Counted from the stretch's first letter, positions 1-5,528 are shown. The stretch is DNA of 9,365 nucleotides from Flavobacteriaceae bacterium (GCA_020435885.1 JAGQYU010000124.1:1-9365); one strand, 5' to 3'. Made by a program: numbers and translations. Notes: generated by a model from the letters alone, not told the origin.

Positions 1-468
1 GATATTATTGTTGCCGGAAAAGGACTTGGTGGCGGTATGCCTATCGGGGCATTTATTGCTTCTTATGAAATGATGGCTCTACTGAAAGAAAATCCAAAAC
101 TGGGGCATATAACTACATTCGGAGGGCATCCGGTTATTGCGACGGCGGCTTTGGCAACAATTAATGAACTTACTTCAAGCACTTTAATGACTGAAACATT
201 GGAAAAAGAAAAGTTATTCAGATCATTACTAAATCATAAGGCAATAAAAGAAATAAGAGGCAGAGGGCTTATGCTAGCTTTACTTATGGAATCTCCAGAA
301 ATAGCTACTGAGGTAATCCTAAAATGTTTGGATAAAGGACTTATATTATTTTGGTTATTATTTGAAGGAAGAGCCATTCGTATAACTCCACCTCTAACTA
401 TTACCAATAGTGAGATTAAAAAAGGTTGCCAACTACTATTGGAAACCATTGATGAAGTTACTCGTTAA
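1..468 (+). CDS. Class III (PLP-dependent) aminotransferase, C-terminal part
   Basis: This is the C-terminal 155 residues of a fold-type I, class III aminotransferase of the acetylornithine/ornithine/GABA aminotransferase group. The reading frame is open from base 1, so the gene begins left of the window. The first residues, DIIVAGKGLGGGMPIGAF, are the family's PLP-binding segment, and the Lys at window residue 7 is the expected Schiff-base lysine. Next come HITTFGGHP, which in this fold contributes to cofactor phosphate and substrate contacts, a RGRGLM turn, and a C-terminal RITPPLTIT strand typical of the small domain. The substrate cannot be told from this part. Flavobacterial relatives are often labelled simply 'aspartate aminotransferase family'. 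It is the only plus-strand gene here. It converges on the thioredoxin gene and the two coding ends overlap by 11 bases. I see no hairpin terminator between them. The family call is secure and the exact reaction is not. Confidence 0.9.
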   Translation, partial: DIIVAGKGLGGGMPIGAFIASYEMMALLKENPKLGHITTFGGHPVIATAALATINELTSSTLMTETLEKEKLFRSLLNHKAIKEIRGRGLMLALLMESPEIATEVILKCLDKGLILFWLLFEGRAIRITPPLTITNSEIKKGCQLLLETIDEVTR

Positions 469-1036
469 TCAAACCGTCTAATAATTTACGAACACTACCA
501 CTATTCCAGTTTGAAGCTCCATATTCTTCAACGGCTACTTTACCGTTTTTGTCTAAAATAAATGTTGTAGGCAATGTTTGCGTATTAATTTCATTTGGAG
601 GCGTTTGCAATGCGTTATACGTTGGAAAATTGTAGCTATTCTTGGTATAAAACTGTGTTACTTTTTCTTTGTCGTCTGAAGTGATAAATAAGAAAACAAC
701 TTTATCCTTATAGTCATCATATAACGATTTTATCATTGGCATTTCTGCTCTACATGGTGGACACCACGTAGCCCAGTAATTAATGAAAACTACTTTGCCT
801 TTTAATGCATCCAAATTCACATCATTAGTCTCATAAATTCCTTTTAAAGGAAAATCATACGAATTCAATGTTAATCGTTTGGAGGTATCATCAGCTTTTG
901 GAGAAATTATAAAAGTTCTTACATATGCAAATCCTTGATTTAATTTAGCTCTTGTTCCCGTTCCAAAAGGTGTAAATAGAAAAATGATAAAACCAAAAAA
1001 TAAAATGTTATAAACGGTCTTCTTATTGAATTTCAT
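458..1036 (-). CDS. TlpA/ResA-like membrane-anchored thioredoxin
   Basis: This is a 192-residue thiol-disulfide oxidoreductase of the TlpA/ResA group. Residues 1-8 are basic and residues 9-24 are strongly hydrophobic, so it is probably held in the inner membrane by an uncleaved N-terminal anchor with its thioredoxin domain in the periplasm. The domain starts around residue 60. It carries the redox motif WATWCPPC (Cys92 and Cys95), the following RAEMP typical of this group, and the cis-proline loop TLPTTF (Pro156) facing the active site. Known relatives reduce cysteines of apocytochromes c or of other exported proteins. The client is unknown here and no cytochrome maturation genes are nearby. 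It is transcribed away from rnpB, probably from its own promoter at 1063-1091. Its stop codon lies inside the last codons of the convergent aminotransferase gene. Confidence 0.9.
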   Translation of the reverse strand: MKFNKKTVYNILFFGFIIFLFTPFGTGTRAKLNQGFAYVRTFIISPKADDTSKRLTLNSYDFPLKGIYETNDVNLDALKGKVVFINYWATWCPPCRAEMPMIKSLYDDYKDKVVFLFITSDDKEKVTQFYTKNSYNFPTYNALQTPPNEINTQTLPTTFILDKNGKVAVEEYGASNWNSGSVRKLLDGLINE

Positions 1037-1062
1037 ACTTTATAATTTTAATGGCAACATTA

Positions 1063-1091
1063 CAAAATAATACGTAAAAAGGTGTAACAAA
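1063..1091 (-). promoter_or_regulatory. Predicted promoter of the TlpA-like gene
   Basis: On the minus strand TTATTTTG (1063-1070) is one mismatch from the Bacteroidota -7 box TAnnTTTG. A TTTG (1088-1091) lies 17 bases upstream, at the short end of the usual spacing. Transcription would start near 1058, leaving about 20 bases of leader before the ATG at 1036. The upstream element sits in the loop of the rnpB terminator hairpin. This is a consensus match only. Confidence 0.45.
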
Positions 1092-1103
1092 ATGTACACC
1101 TTT
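1076..1103 (-). terminator. Rho-independent terminator downstream of rnpB
   Basis: A 9-bp perfect stem (AAAGGTGTA with TACACCTTT on the minus strand; 1095-1103 pairing with 1078-1086) closes an 8-base loop and is followed by further Ts (1076-1077), giving a five-T run in all. It lies just past the 3' end of RNase P RNA and before the TlpA-like gene, so it most likely separates the two transcripts. Confidence 0.7.
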
Positions 1104-1115
1104 AATCAAAAAAAA

Positions 1116-1408
1116 GCAGTTCATAAGCCGGATTCTGTACTTCCTAAGAAGCCTTATCATTTATCTGAACAATGCATTACTGCATTATTTTAGCTGCTTA
1201 CCCCTTGGAATTGGACGAGTAGCCCTCAAGCTCCAATATACGTAGCATTGCACCTCGTAGAGTTTACCTGGTTTCACTACAGCCTAACTGTACATACTTT
1301 CTGTTGCACTTGTCCTCGGTTTGCACCGGATGGGTATTACCCACTACGATACTCTATGGTGTCCGGACTTTCCTCTCCGCAAATACGAAGCGATAAGGTG
1401 AACTACTT
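1116..1408 (-). ncRNA. rnpB: RNase P RNA (M1 RNA), bacterial type A
   Basis: This is the catalytic RNA of ribonuclease P, which removes 5' leaders from precursor tRNAs together with the RnpA protein. On the minus strand the 5' conserved core GAGAGGAAAGTCCGGAC is at 1361-1377. The 3' core ACAGAATCCGGCTTA is at 1124-1138. These two segments form the universal P4 region. In between are a GGTAAACTC segment and CAGATAAATGATAAGG (near 1152-1168), both in the expected order. The ends were set by helix P1: 1399-1406 pairs with 1116-1123 over 8 bp, including one G-U pair. The length of about 293 bases is in the range for a bacterial RNase P RNA. A run of eight Us directly follows P1, and a hairpin terminator lies about 15 bases further on. 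Exact ends are uncertain by a few bases. Confidence 0.95.
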
Positions 1409-1412
1409 ATTG

Positions 1413-1445
1413 CAAAAGTAAATCTATTTAAAAAGTATTAACTAA
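1413..1445 (-). promoter_or_regulatory. Predicted rnpB promoter
   Basis: TACTTTTG (minus strand, 1413-1420) is a perfect match to the Bacteroidota -7 box TAnnTTTG and is followed by C, as is common. A weak -33 candidate TTAG (1442-1445) lies 21 bases upstream. The predicted start near 1408 coincides with the 5' end inferred independently from RNase P helix P1, which supports the call. Confidence 0.65.
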
Positions 1446-1453
1446 TATTTAAC

Positions 1454-1487
1454 AAAAAAAATCCCACTCATAGATTAATGAGTGGGA
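1454..1487 (-). terminator. Rho-independent terminator of small RNA B
   Basis: On the minus strand TCCCACTCAT (1478-1487) pairs with ATGAGTGGGA (1462-1471) over 10 bp around a 6-base loop and is followed by eight Ts (1454-1461). This is a textbook intrinsic terminator, and it also separates this region from the rnpB promoter. Confidence 0.85.
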
Positions 1488-1507
1488 AAATTGCTATGAA
1501 AAAGAAA
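1480..1507 (-). repeat. Conserved 28-base segment, copy B
   Basis: These 28 bases are identical to 1661-1688. Seen on the minus strand the segment is a U/C-rich stretch (TTTCTTTTTCATAGCAATTT, then TCCCACTC), comprising the single-stranded linker and the left arm of the terminator stem. The flanks on both sides differ between the copies, apart from the stem-completing CCCACTC. Confidence 0.9.
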
Positions 1508-1549
1508 TATTACTGCACTATTAAACTCAGTAATACATTATCATAAACG

Positions 1550-1557
1550 CAAAGCAA
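1550..1557 (-). promoter_or_regulatory. Possible -7 box of small RNA B
   Basis: TTGCTTTG followed by C (minus strand) differs from TAnnTTTG at one position. It would start transcription near 1545, about 10 bases before the 5' hairpin. No TTG was found at the right distance upstream, so the promoter is weak or uses another element. Read-through from small RNA A is an alternative source of this RNA. Confidence 0.35.
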
Positions 1558-1640
1558 AATGTTTTATTGTAAAAAGAATAAAAATAGTAAGGTTATTTTT
1601 AAATATTTTTTAAACTATTGAAAATGAAGTTATTACAAAT

Positions 1641-1667
1641 AAAAAACCCACTCTAAACTAGAGTGGG
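1641..1667 (-). terminator. Rho-independent terminator of small RNA A
   Basis: On the minus strand CCCACTCTA (1659-1667) pairs with TAGAGTGGG (1647-1655) around a 3-base loop. Six Ts follow (1641-1646). It would also stop any read-through from dnaJ. Confidence 0.85.
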
Positions 1668-1688
1668 AAAATTGCTATGAAAAAGAAA
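1661..1688 (-). repeat. Conserved 28-base segment, copy A
   Basis: These 28 bases are identical to 1480-1507. In this copy the 5' hairpin is separated from the segment by about four extra bases (minus strand ACTT). In copy B the hairpin abuts it directly. Confidence 0.9.
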
Positions 1689-1717
1689 AAGTTGTTGAAT
1701 TAGTGAATTCAACATTG

Positions 1718-1742
1718 CAAAGATATAAATTTTTATTAACAA
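1718..1742 (-). promoter_or_regulatory. Predicted promoter of small RNA A
   Basis: TATCTTTG followed by C (minus strand, 1718-1725) matches the Bacteroidota -7 box exactly and predicts a start near 1713, at the base of the 5' hairpin. The nearest TTG (1740-1742) is only 14 bases upstream, short of the usual 17-23, so the upstream element is doubtful. The surrounding DNA is almost pure A+T. Confidence 0.55.
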
Positions 1743-1755
1743 TTAAATAAAATTT

Positions 1756-1780
1756 AAAAAATATGGTCTTAAAATACCAT
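1756..1780 (-). terminator. Weak terminator candidate after dnaJ
   Basis: On the minus strand ATGGT (1776-1780) pairs with ACCAT (1763-1767) around an 8-base loop, and a T-rich stretch follows (1756-1762). It begins 8 bases after the dnaJ stop codon. The 5-bp stem is short, so termination here may be partial, with the small RNA A terminator as a back-up. Confidence 0.4.
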
Positions 1781-1787
1781 TTTTCTT

Positions 1788-2906
1788 TTAAGAGAACATA
1801 TCTTTTACTTTTTCAAAAAAAGATTTATCAGAACTTGTTGGTTGAGGCTTAAAATTTTGATCATTCATCATCTGTTCAAAGAATGTTTTTTGCTCTTTTG
1901 AAACATTCTTCGGCGTCCATACATTTATATGAACCAACAAATCACCAGTTCCATATCCTTCAAGACTAGGCAAACCTTTACCTCGTAATCGTAATATTTT
2001 ACCAGATTGCGTTCCAGGTTCTATTTTAATTCTAACAATACCGTTAGAAGTATCAATTTCTTTGCTTGCTCCTAAAACAGCTTCCGGCATACTTATATAC
2101 ATATCATAATGTAAATTGTTGCCTTCTCGTTTAAGAGTTTTGTGGGTTTCCTCCTGAATTACTACTAACAAATCACCTGGAATTCCGTTACCGGGAGCAT
2201 CATTACCTTTGCCTGTAACCTTCAACTGAACTCCATCAACAACACCGGCAGGGATCTTAATAGAAACACTCTCTTCCTTATAAACTAACCCCTGGGCATT
2301 AGCTCCATGGGGTTTATGATCTATCACCTCACCTGCTCCTTGACATGTAGGACAAGTTGTAGCCGTTTGCATTCTGCCTAAAATAGTATTGGTAATTCTG
2401 GTTACCTGACCTTGACCATTACACGAAGAACAGGTTTTATAAGTGACCCCATCGGCTTTTACCAAACGCTTAACCTTTACTTTCTTTTCAACGCCATTGA
2501 TAATTTCCGGTAAGGTCAATTTAACTCTAATCCTAAGATTACTTCCTTTAACCCTAGCCCTACCTCTTGAGCCGCCACCGAAACCTGAAAATCCGCCGCC
2601 AAAAGCACTTCCAAAAATATCACCAAACTGGCTAAAAATATCTTCCATATTCATGTGGCCCGCATGGAAACCACCTTGTCCTCCTTCAAATGCCGCATGT
2701 CCAAATTGATCATAACGTGCTTTTTTATCAGGATCACTTAGAATTTCATAAGCCTCAGCTGCTTTCTTAAAATTTTCTTCAGCTTCTTTATTGCCAGGAT
2801 TTTTATCAGGATGGTATTTAATGGCCATTTTTCTGTAAGCCTTTTTTATATCAGCCGCAGAAGCACTCTTATCAATACCTAGTATTTCGTAATAATCGTT
2901 CTTCAT
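1788..2906 (-). CDS. dnaJ: Chaperone protein DnaJ (Hsp40)
   Basis: This is a 372-residue cytosolic J-protein that delivers unfolded clients to DnaK and stimulates its ATPase. The J domain (residues 4-69) has the HPD triad at 32-34. A Gly/Phe-rich linker spans about 75-115, and the C-terminal substrate-binding and dimerisation domains follow. The zinc region is reduced. Typical DnaJ has four CxxCxGxG motifs forming two zinc sites, but only the middle two are present, CSSCNGQG (Cys159, Cys162) and CPTCQGAG (Cys185, Cys188). The outer pair is replaced by cysteine-free sequence around 142-155 and 196-210. So one site (motifs 2+3, called Zn2) should remain and Zn1 is lost. I believe many flavobacterial DnaJ proteins look like this. 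It starts 4 bases beyond the grpE stop codon and its ribosome contact lies within grpE, so the two are cotranscribed and probably translationally coupled. Confidence 0.97.
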   Translation of the reverse strand: MKNDYYEILGIDKSASAADIKKAYRKMAIKYHPDKNPGNKEAEENFKKAAEAYEILSDPDKKARYDQFGHAAFEGGQGGFHAGHMNMEDIFSQFGDIFGSAFGGGFSGFGGGSRGRARVKGSNLRIRVKLTLPEIINGVEKKVKVKRLVKADGVTYKTCSSCNGQGQVTRITNTILGRMQTATTCPTCQGAGEVIDHKPHGANAQGLVYKEESVSIKIPAGVVDGVQLKVTGKGNDAPGNGIPGDLLVVIQEETHKTLKREGNNLHYDMYISMPEAVLGASKEIDTSNGIVRIKIEPGTQSGKILRLRGKGLPSLEGYGTGDLLVHINVWTPKNVSKEQKTFFEQMMNDQNFKPQPTSSDKSFFEKVKDMFS

Positions 2907-2909
2907 AAC

Positions 2910-3446
2910 TTATTGGCCTACAACCACTTTTGGAAAACGGATAATCTTTTCTCCTAATTTATAACCTTGTTCAATCACATCAATAATCTTACCTTTCAGT
3001 TTTTCAGAAGGAGCCGGAATTTGTGTAATAGCTTCATGAATTTCAACATCAAAACTATCTCCTTGTTTTACTTCAATATCAATCAACCCTTGTTGTTTAA
3101 GTATTGAACGTAATTTATTGTTAATCAACTCCATTCCTTTTAAAAGTTCTTTATCTTTAGCTTTTTTAACTTCTGCCAAACCTCTGTCAAAATCGTCCAA
3201 AATAGGCAATAAAACTGTCATAAGCTCTTGATTGGCAGTCTTAAATAACTCTATTCTTTCTTTACTGGTTCTTTTCTTATAATTTTCAAACTCGGCAAAT
3301 AATCGTAAATATTTATCTTTCTCTTGTTGTAAAACCTCATCAACATTTGGCTCAACTGACTCTTTAACTTCCTGTTCCTGAGTATTTTCACCGTTCAACT
3401 CAGGCTCTTTAACTTCTTCGTTTTTCGCTTTATCTTTTTTGCTCAT
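2910..3446 (-). CDS. grpE: GrpE, nucleotide exchange factor of DnaK
   Basis: This is a 178-residue cytosolic GrpE that releases ADP from DnaK, completing the DnaK-DnaJ cycle. Residues 1-40 are highly charged (Lys/Glu) and probably disordered. A long helical segment follows (about 38-85), containing YLRLFAEFENYKKRT, the usual dimerising coiled coil. PILDDFDRG marks the four-helix region. The C-terminal beta domain has HEAITQIPAP and IIDVIEQGYKLGEKIIRFPK, the conserved GrpE signature region. It is first in the operon, 3 bases from dnaJ, with dnaK not adjacent in this window. Transcription probably comes from the promoter at 3479-3511. I see no CIRCE inverted repeat in the leader, so HrcA control is not supported. 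Confidence 0.96.
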   Translation of the reverse strand: MSKKDKAKNEEVKEPELNGENTQEQEVKESVEPNVDEVLQQEKDKYLRLFAEFENYKKRTSKERIELFKTANQELMTVLLPILDDFDRGLAEVKKAKDKELLKGMELINNKLRSILKQQGLIDIEVKQGDSFDVEIHEAITQIPAPSEKLKGKIIDVIEQGYKLGEKIIRFPKVVVGQ

Positions 3447-3478
3447 TTTATAAATAATTTACATCTAACTTACTTTAG

Positions 3479-3511
3479 CAAAAGTATTGCCATTTCTTTA
3501 AAAATGTCAAA
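3479..3511 (-). promoter_or_regulatory. Predicted grpE-dnaJ promoter
   Basis: TACTTTTG followed by C (minus strand, 3479-3486) is a perfect -7 box. TTTG (3508-3511) lies 21 bases upstream, within the usual spacing. The predicted start near 3474 gives a leader of about 27 bases. This is the best housekeeping-type promoter in the window, so basal expression of the chaperone pair should use the main sigma factor. Confidence 0.7.
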
Positions 3512-3528
3512 ATGTCATTATACTATAT

Positions 3529-3553
3529 AAAAAAATTCCTGCTAAAGCAGGAA
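3529..3553 (-). terminator. Rho-independent terminator of the murA operon
   Basis: On the minus strand TTCCTGC (3547-3553) pairs with GCAGGAA (3536-3542) around a 4-base loop, and seven Ts follow (3529-3535). It lies 25 bases past the murA stop codon and upstream of the grpE promoter, so it separates the two operons. Confidence 0.9.
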
Positions 3554-3577
3554 CTTTCATTGTTGTTTTTATTTCTA

Positions 3578-4888
3578 TCAGTCTAACCGAACAATATTAG
3601 CCCCTATAGCACGCAACCTTTCATCAATCCTTTCATAACCTCTGTCTATCTGCTCAATATTGTGAATGGTAGAAGTTCCTTTGGCGGAAAGTGCAGCAAT
3701 CAACAACGAAATACCCGCTCTAATATCAGGAGAACTCATTGTGGTAGCTTTTAATTTTGACTTAAAATTAAGACCAATAACCGTTGCTCTATGCGGATCA
3801 CAAAGAATTATTTTTGCACCCATATCGATCAGCTTATCCACAAAGAACAAACGGCTTTCAAACATTTTCTGATGAATAAGCACGCTACCTCTTGCTTGTG
3901 TTGCCACCACTAAAATAACACTTAGTAAATCTGGTGTAAAACCCGGCCAAGGCGCATCAGCAATAGTTAAAATAGAGCCATCAATAAAACTTTGAATTTC
4001 GTAACCATCAGTATGCTCAGGTATATAAATATCATCACCTCGTTGTTCTAATGTAATACCTAATTTCCTAAAAACATTAGGAATAAGGCCCAAATTGTTC
4101 CAACTAACATTTTTAATGGTCAATTCACTTCTGGTCATAGCCGCTAAGCCAATCCAGCTACCAATTTCAATCATATCCGGTAACATTCTATGCTCTGTAC
4201 CTTTAAGTGATGTAACACCTTCTATTTCAAGTAAATTAGAACCAATTCCGTTTATTTTTGCACCCATCCTATTGAGCATCTTACAAAGTTGTTGTAAATA
4301 AGGCTCGCAAGCGGCATTGTAAATCGTAGTCTTTCCTTCAGCCAACACAGCAGTCATAACAATGTTTGCCGTACCAGTAACAGAGGCTTCATCTAACAGC
4401 ATATAGGTACCTTTTAACTTTTTAGCCTCTACACCATAAAAGTGGTCTTCTTTATTGTACCTGAATTTAGCCCCTAGTTTTATAAAACCTTCAAAATGTG
4501 TATCTAACCTTCTTCTACCAATTTTATCACCTCCAGGTTTTGGAATATAACCTTTACCAAAACGAGCCAAAAGAGGGCCAACAATCATAATGGAGCCTCT
4601 AAGCCCTTTGCCTTCTTCTTTAAATTGTTCAGATTCTAAGTACTTTAAATTCACTTCATCAGCTTGAAAAGTATAAGAACCCGGAGCATTTTTTTGAATT
4701 TTAACCCCCAGATTTTCAAGTAAATGAATCAGTTTATTTACATCTCTAATATCAGGAATGTTAGAAATGGTCACTTTTTCAGGAGTCAGAAGAACAGCAC
4801 ATAAAATTTGAAGTGCTTCATTTTTAGCACCTTGTGGAGTGATTTCTCCACTTAATTTTAAACCGCCTTCAATTTTGAATGTAGACAT
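3578..4888 (-). CDS. murA: UDP-N-acetylglucosamine 1-carboxyvinyltransferase (MurA)
   Basis: This 436-residue cytosolic enzyme transfers enolpyruvate from PEP to UDP-GlcNAc, the first committed step of peptidoglycan synthesis. It has full length for the EPSP-synthase fold. Conserved residues seen are Lys22 and Asn23 (AKNEAL), Arg97 (GLRGS), GPLLARFG, the catalytic loop PGGDKIGRRRLD, Asp320 (GFTPDLLS, the expected general base) and Arg390 (PDIRAG). The loop residue that is Cys115 in E. coli and is alkylated by fosfomycin is Asp121 here. Asp at this site is known in MurA of mycobacteria and chlamydiae and in engineered C115D enzyme, which stays active and is insensitive to fosfomycin. It starts 10 bases after the DUF4290 stop codon, so the two are surely cotranscribed. 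A terminator follows 25 bases past its stop. MurZ-type duplication cannot be judged from one locus. Confidence 0.97.
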   Translation of the reverse strand: MSTFKIEGGLKLSGEITPQGAKNEALQILCAVLLTPEKVTISNIPDIRDVNKLIHLLENLGVKIQKNAPGSYTFQADEVNLKYLESEQFKEEGKGLRGSIMIVGPLLARFGKGYIPKPGGDKIGRRRLDTHFEGFIKLGAKFRYNKEDHFYGVEAKKLKGTYMLLDEASVTGTANIVMTAVLAEGKTTIYNAACEPYLQQLCKMLNRMGAKINGIGSNLLEIEGVTSLKGTEHRMLPDMIEIGSWIGLAAMTRSELTIKNVSWNNLGLIPNVFRKLGITLEQRGDDIYIPEHTDGYEIQSFIDGSILTIADAPWPGFTPDLLSVILVVATQARGSVLIHQKMFESRLFFVDKLIDMGAKIILCDPHRATVIGLNFKSKLKATTMSSPDIRAGISLLIAALSAKGTSTIHNIEQIDRGYERIDERLRAIGANIVRLD

Positions 4889-4898
4889 ATGTTAAATT

Positions 4899-5528
4899 TT
4901 ATCTTTTTCTTCTTTTACCAGGTGATGGTTTGGGTACTTTGGATTTAGATGCTGTTTTTCTAAGCAAATCTTTACTTTCGGTAAGCGTCTCTAATTTTGT
5001 ATTTAAATTAATTTTGCCATTAGAAAGCTCATTCAAATGCTCAAAAATGATTTCATCTTCAACAGTATCTTTATTCCAGTTCAAGTAACATTTTTTCATG
5101 TGATTGGCAATGGTGTAGATCAATGCTTCTTTTAATTCACCATCTTCCCATGTAAGTGCAGTATCAATCATTATTTGAATGTTATTACCATAAAACTTAT
5201 ATTTTGAAGCTGATTTAGGATAACCCAACGCGTCTGGTTTTGCACTCAATTCATCCTTAGAAGGCTTTGGATATGGCGAATCTGCATCTAATCTAAAATC
5301 AGACATTATAAGTAGTTGATCCCATAATTTATGCTTAAAATCAGGCACATCACGTAAGTGGGGTTGTAAATTACCCATCACATTTATTATGGCATTTGCC
5401 ATTTCATTACGTTCTTCTTTGGAAGGTAAATTTACACAATGGTTTACTAGTTTTTGAATATGCCTTCCATATTCCGGTATTATTAATTTTTCTCTTTCAG
5501 AATTATATTCTAAATCAAATCTGTCCAT
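4899..5528 (-). CDS. DUF4290 family protein, function unknown
   Basis: This is a 209-residue protein that I recognise as DUF4290, a family I know only from Bacteroidota and often found beside murA. The conserved N-terminal block includes EYNSEREKLIIPEYGRHI, a Cys/His pair in VNHCVNL, and a segment with LQPHLRDVPDFKHKLWD. The middle is predicted helical (LTWEDGELKEALIYTIANHM). The end, from about residue 185, is low-complexity and very basic (KVPKPSPGKRRKR), which could bind nucleic acid or membrane phosphate groups. No signal peptide or membrane segment is seen, so it should be cytosolic. No enzyme motif is evident. It sits 58 bases after the uvrD-type gene with no terminator between, and 10 bases before murA. 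A weak -7 box (TTACTTTG, 5551-5558) could give it extra transcription. Its job is unknown; a link to cell-wall synthesis is suggested only by position. Confidence 0.85.
   Translation of the reverse strand: MDRFDLEYNSEREKLIIPEYGRHIQKLVNHCVNLPSKEERNEMANAIINVMGNLQPHLRDVPDFKHKLWDQLLIMSDFRLDADSPYPKPSKDELSAKPDALGYPKSASKYKFYGNNIQIMIDTALTWEDGELKEALIYTIANHMKKCYLNWNKDTVEDEIIFEHLNELSNGKINLNTKLETLTESKDLLRKTASKSKVPKPSPGKRRKR

Larger units (their letters stand above)
1454..1545 (-). ncRNA. Candidate small RNA B (paralogue of 1641-1714)
   Basis: This is a candidate independent small RNA of about 90 bases, not a family I can name. Read on the minus strand it holds a short leader and a 5' hairpin of 8 perfect base pairs (TATTACTG with CAGTAATA, 1528-1535 and 1508-1515, 12-base loop). 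Then come an unpaired linker (TTTCTTTTTCATAGCAATTT, 1488-1507) and a 10-bp terminator hairpin followed by eight Ts. The 28 bases at 1480-1507 are identical to 1661-1688 in small RNA A. The 5' stems of the two RNAs share no sequence although both pair perfectly, as expected for selection on structure. A near-consensus -7 box (1550-1557) sits a few bases upstream of the predicted 5' end. It lies between candidate A and rnpB. Function is unknown; a trans-acting antisense role is inference. Confidence 0.6.
1641..1714 (-). ncRNA. Candidate small RNA A (paralogue of 1454-1545)
   Basis: This is a candidate small RNA of about 74 bases between dnaJ and rnpB. On the minus strand the predicted transcript starts almost exactly at a 9-bp perfect hairpin (TGTTGAATT with AATTCAACA, 1706-1714 and 1693-1701, 4-base loop). 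It continues through an unpaired U-rich linker and ends with a 9-bp terminator hairpin and six Ts. Its linker plus terminator left arm (1661-1688) matches candidate B base for base. In the terminator stem, base pairs 8-9 are T-A, A-T here and A-T, T-A in B, a compensatory change. The -7 box TATCTTTG at 1718-1725 is a perfect consensus match. It could be the 3' UTR of dnaJ, but a separate dnaJ terminator candidate lies upstream at 1756-1780. I do not recognise a named family. Confidence 0.65.

Noticed and set aside
1496..1546. Short plus-strand ORF starting ATGAAAAAGAAA (16 codons plus stop), with a 8-codon sibling at 1677-1703
   Set aside because: The two peptides diverge right after Met-Lys-Lys-Lys and end at unrelated stops. 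There is no plus-strand promoter or T run for them. The minus-strand hairpins and terminators explain the conserved bases better.
1546..1640. A third small RNA or gene between the two candidates
   Set aside because: Apart from the weak -7 box of small RNA B, this is AT-rich sequence with no stable hairpin, ORF or repeat.
1454..1688. The repeat pair as ends of a small transposable element (MITE)
   Set aside because: The copies are direct, not inverted. There is no target-site duplication, and each copy ends in a functional-looking terminator with its own upstream -7 box.
2443..2709. Plus-strand ORF of 88 codons inside dnaJ
   Set aside because: It is a proline-rich antisense shadow of the Gly/Phe region of dnaJ. 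There is no promoter or ribosome site, and dnaJ is unmistakable.
3447..3528. CIRCE or other heat-shock operator upstream of grpE
   Set aside because: No TTAGCACTC-N9-GAGTGCTAA-type inverted repeat is present. Only a housekeeping-type promoter is visible.
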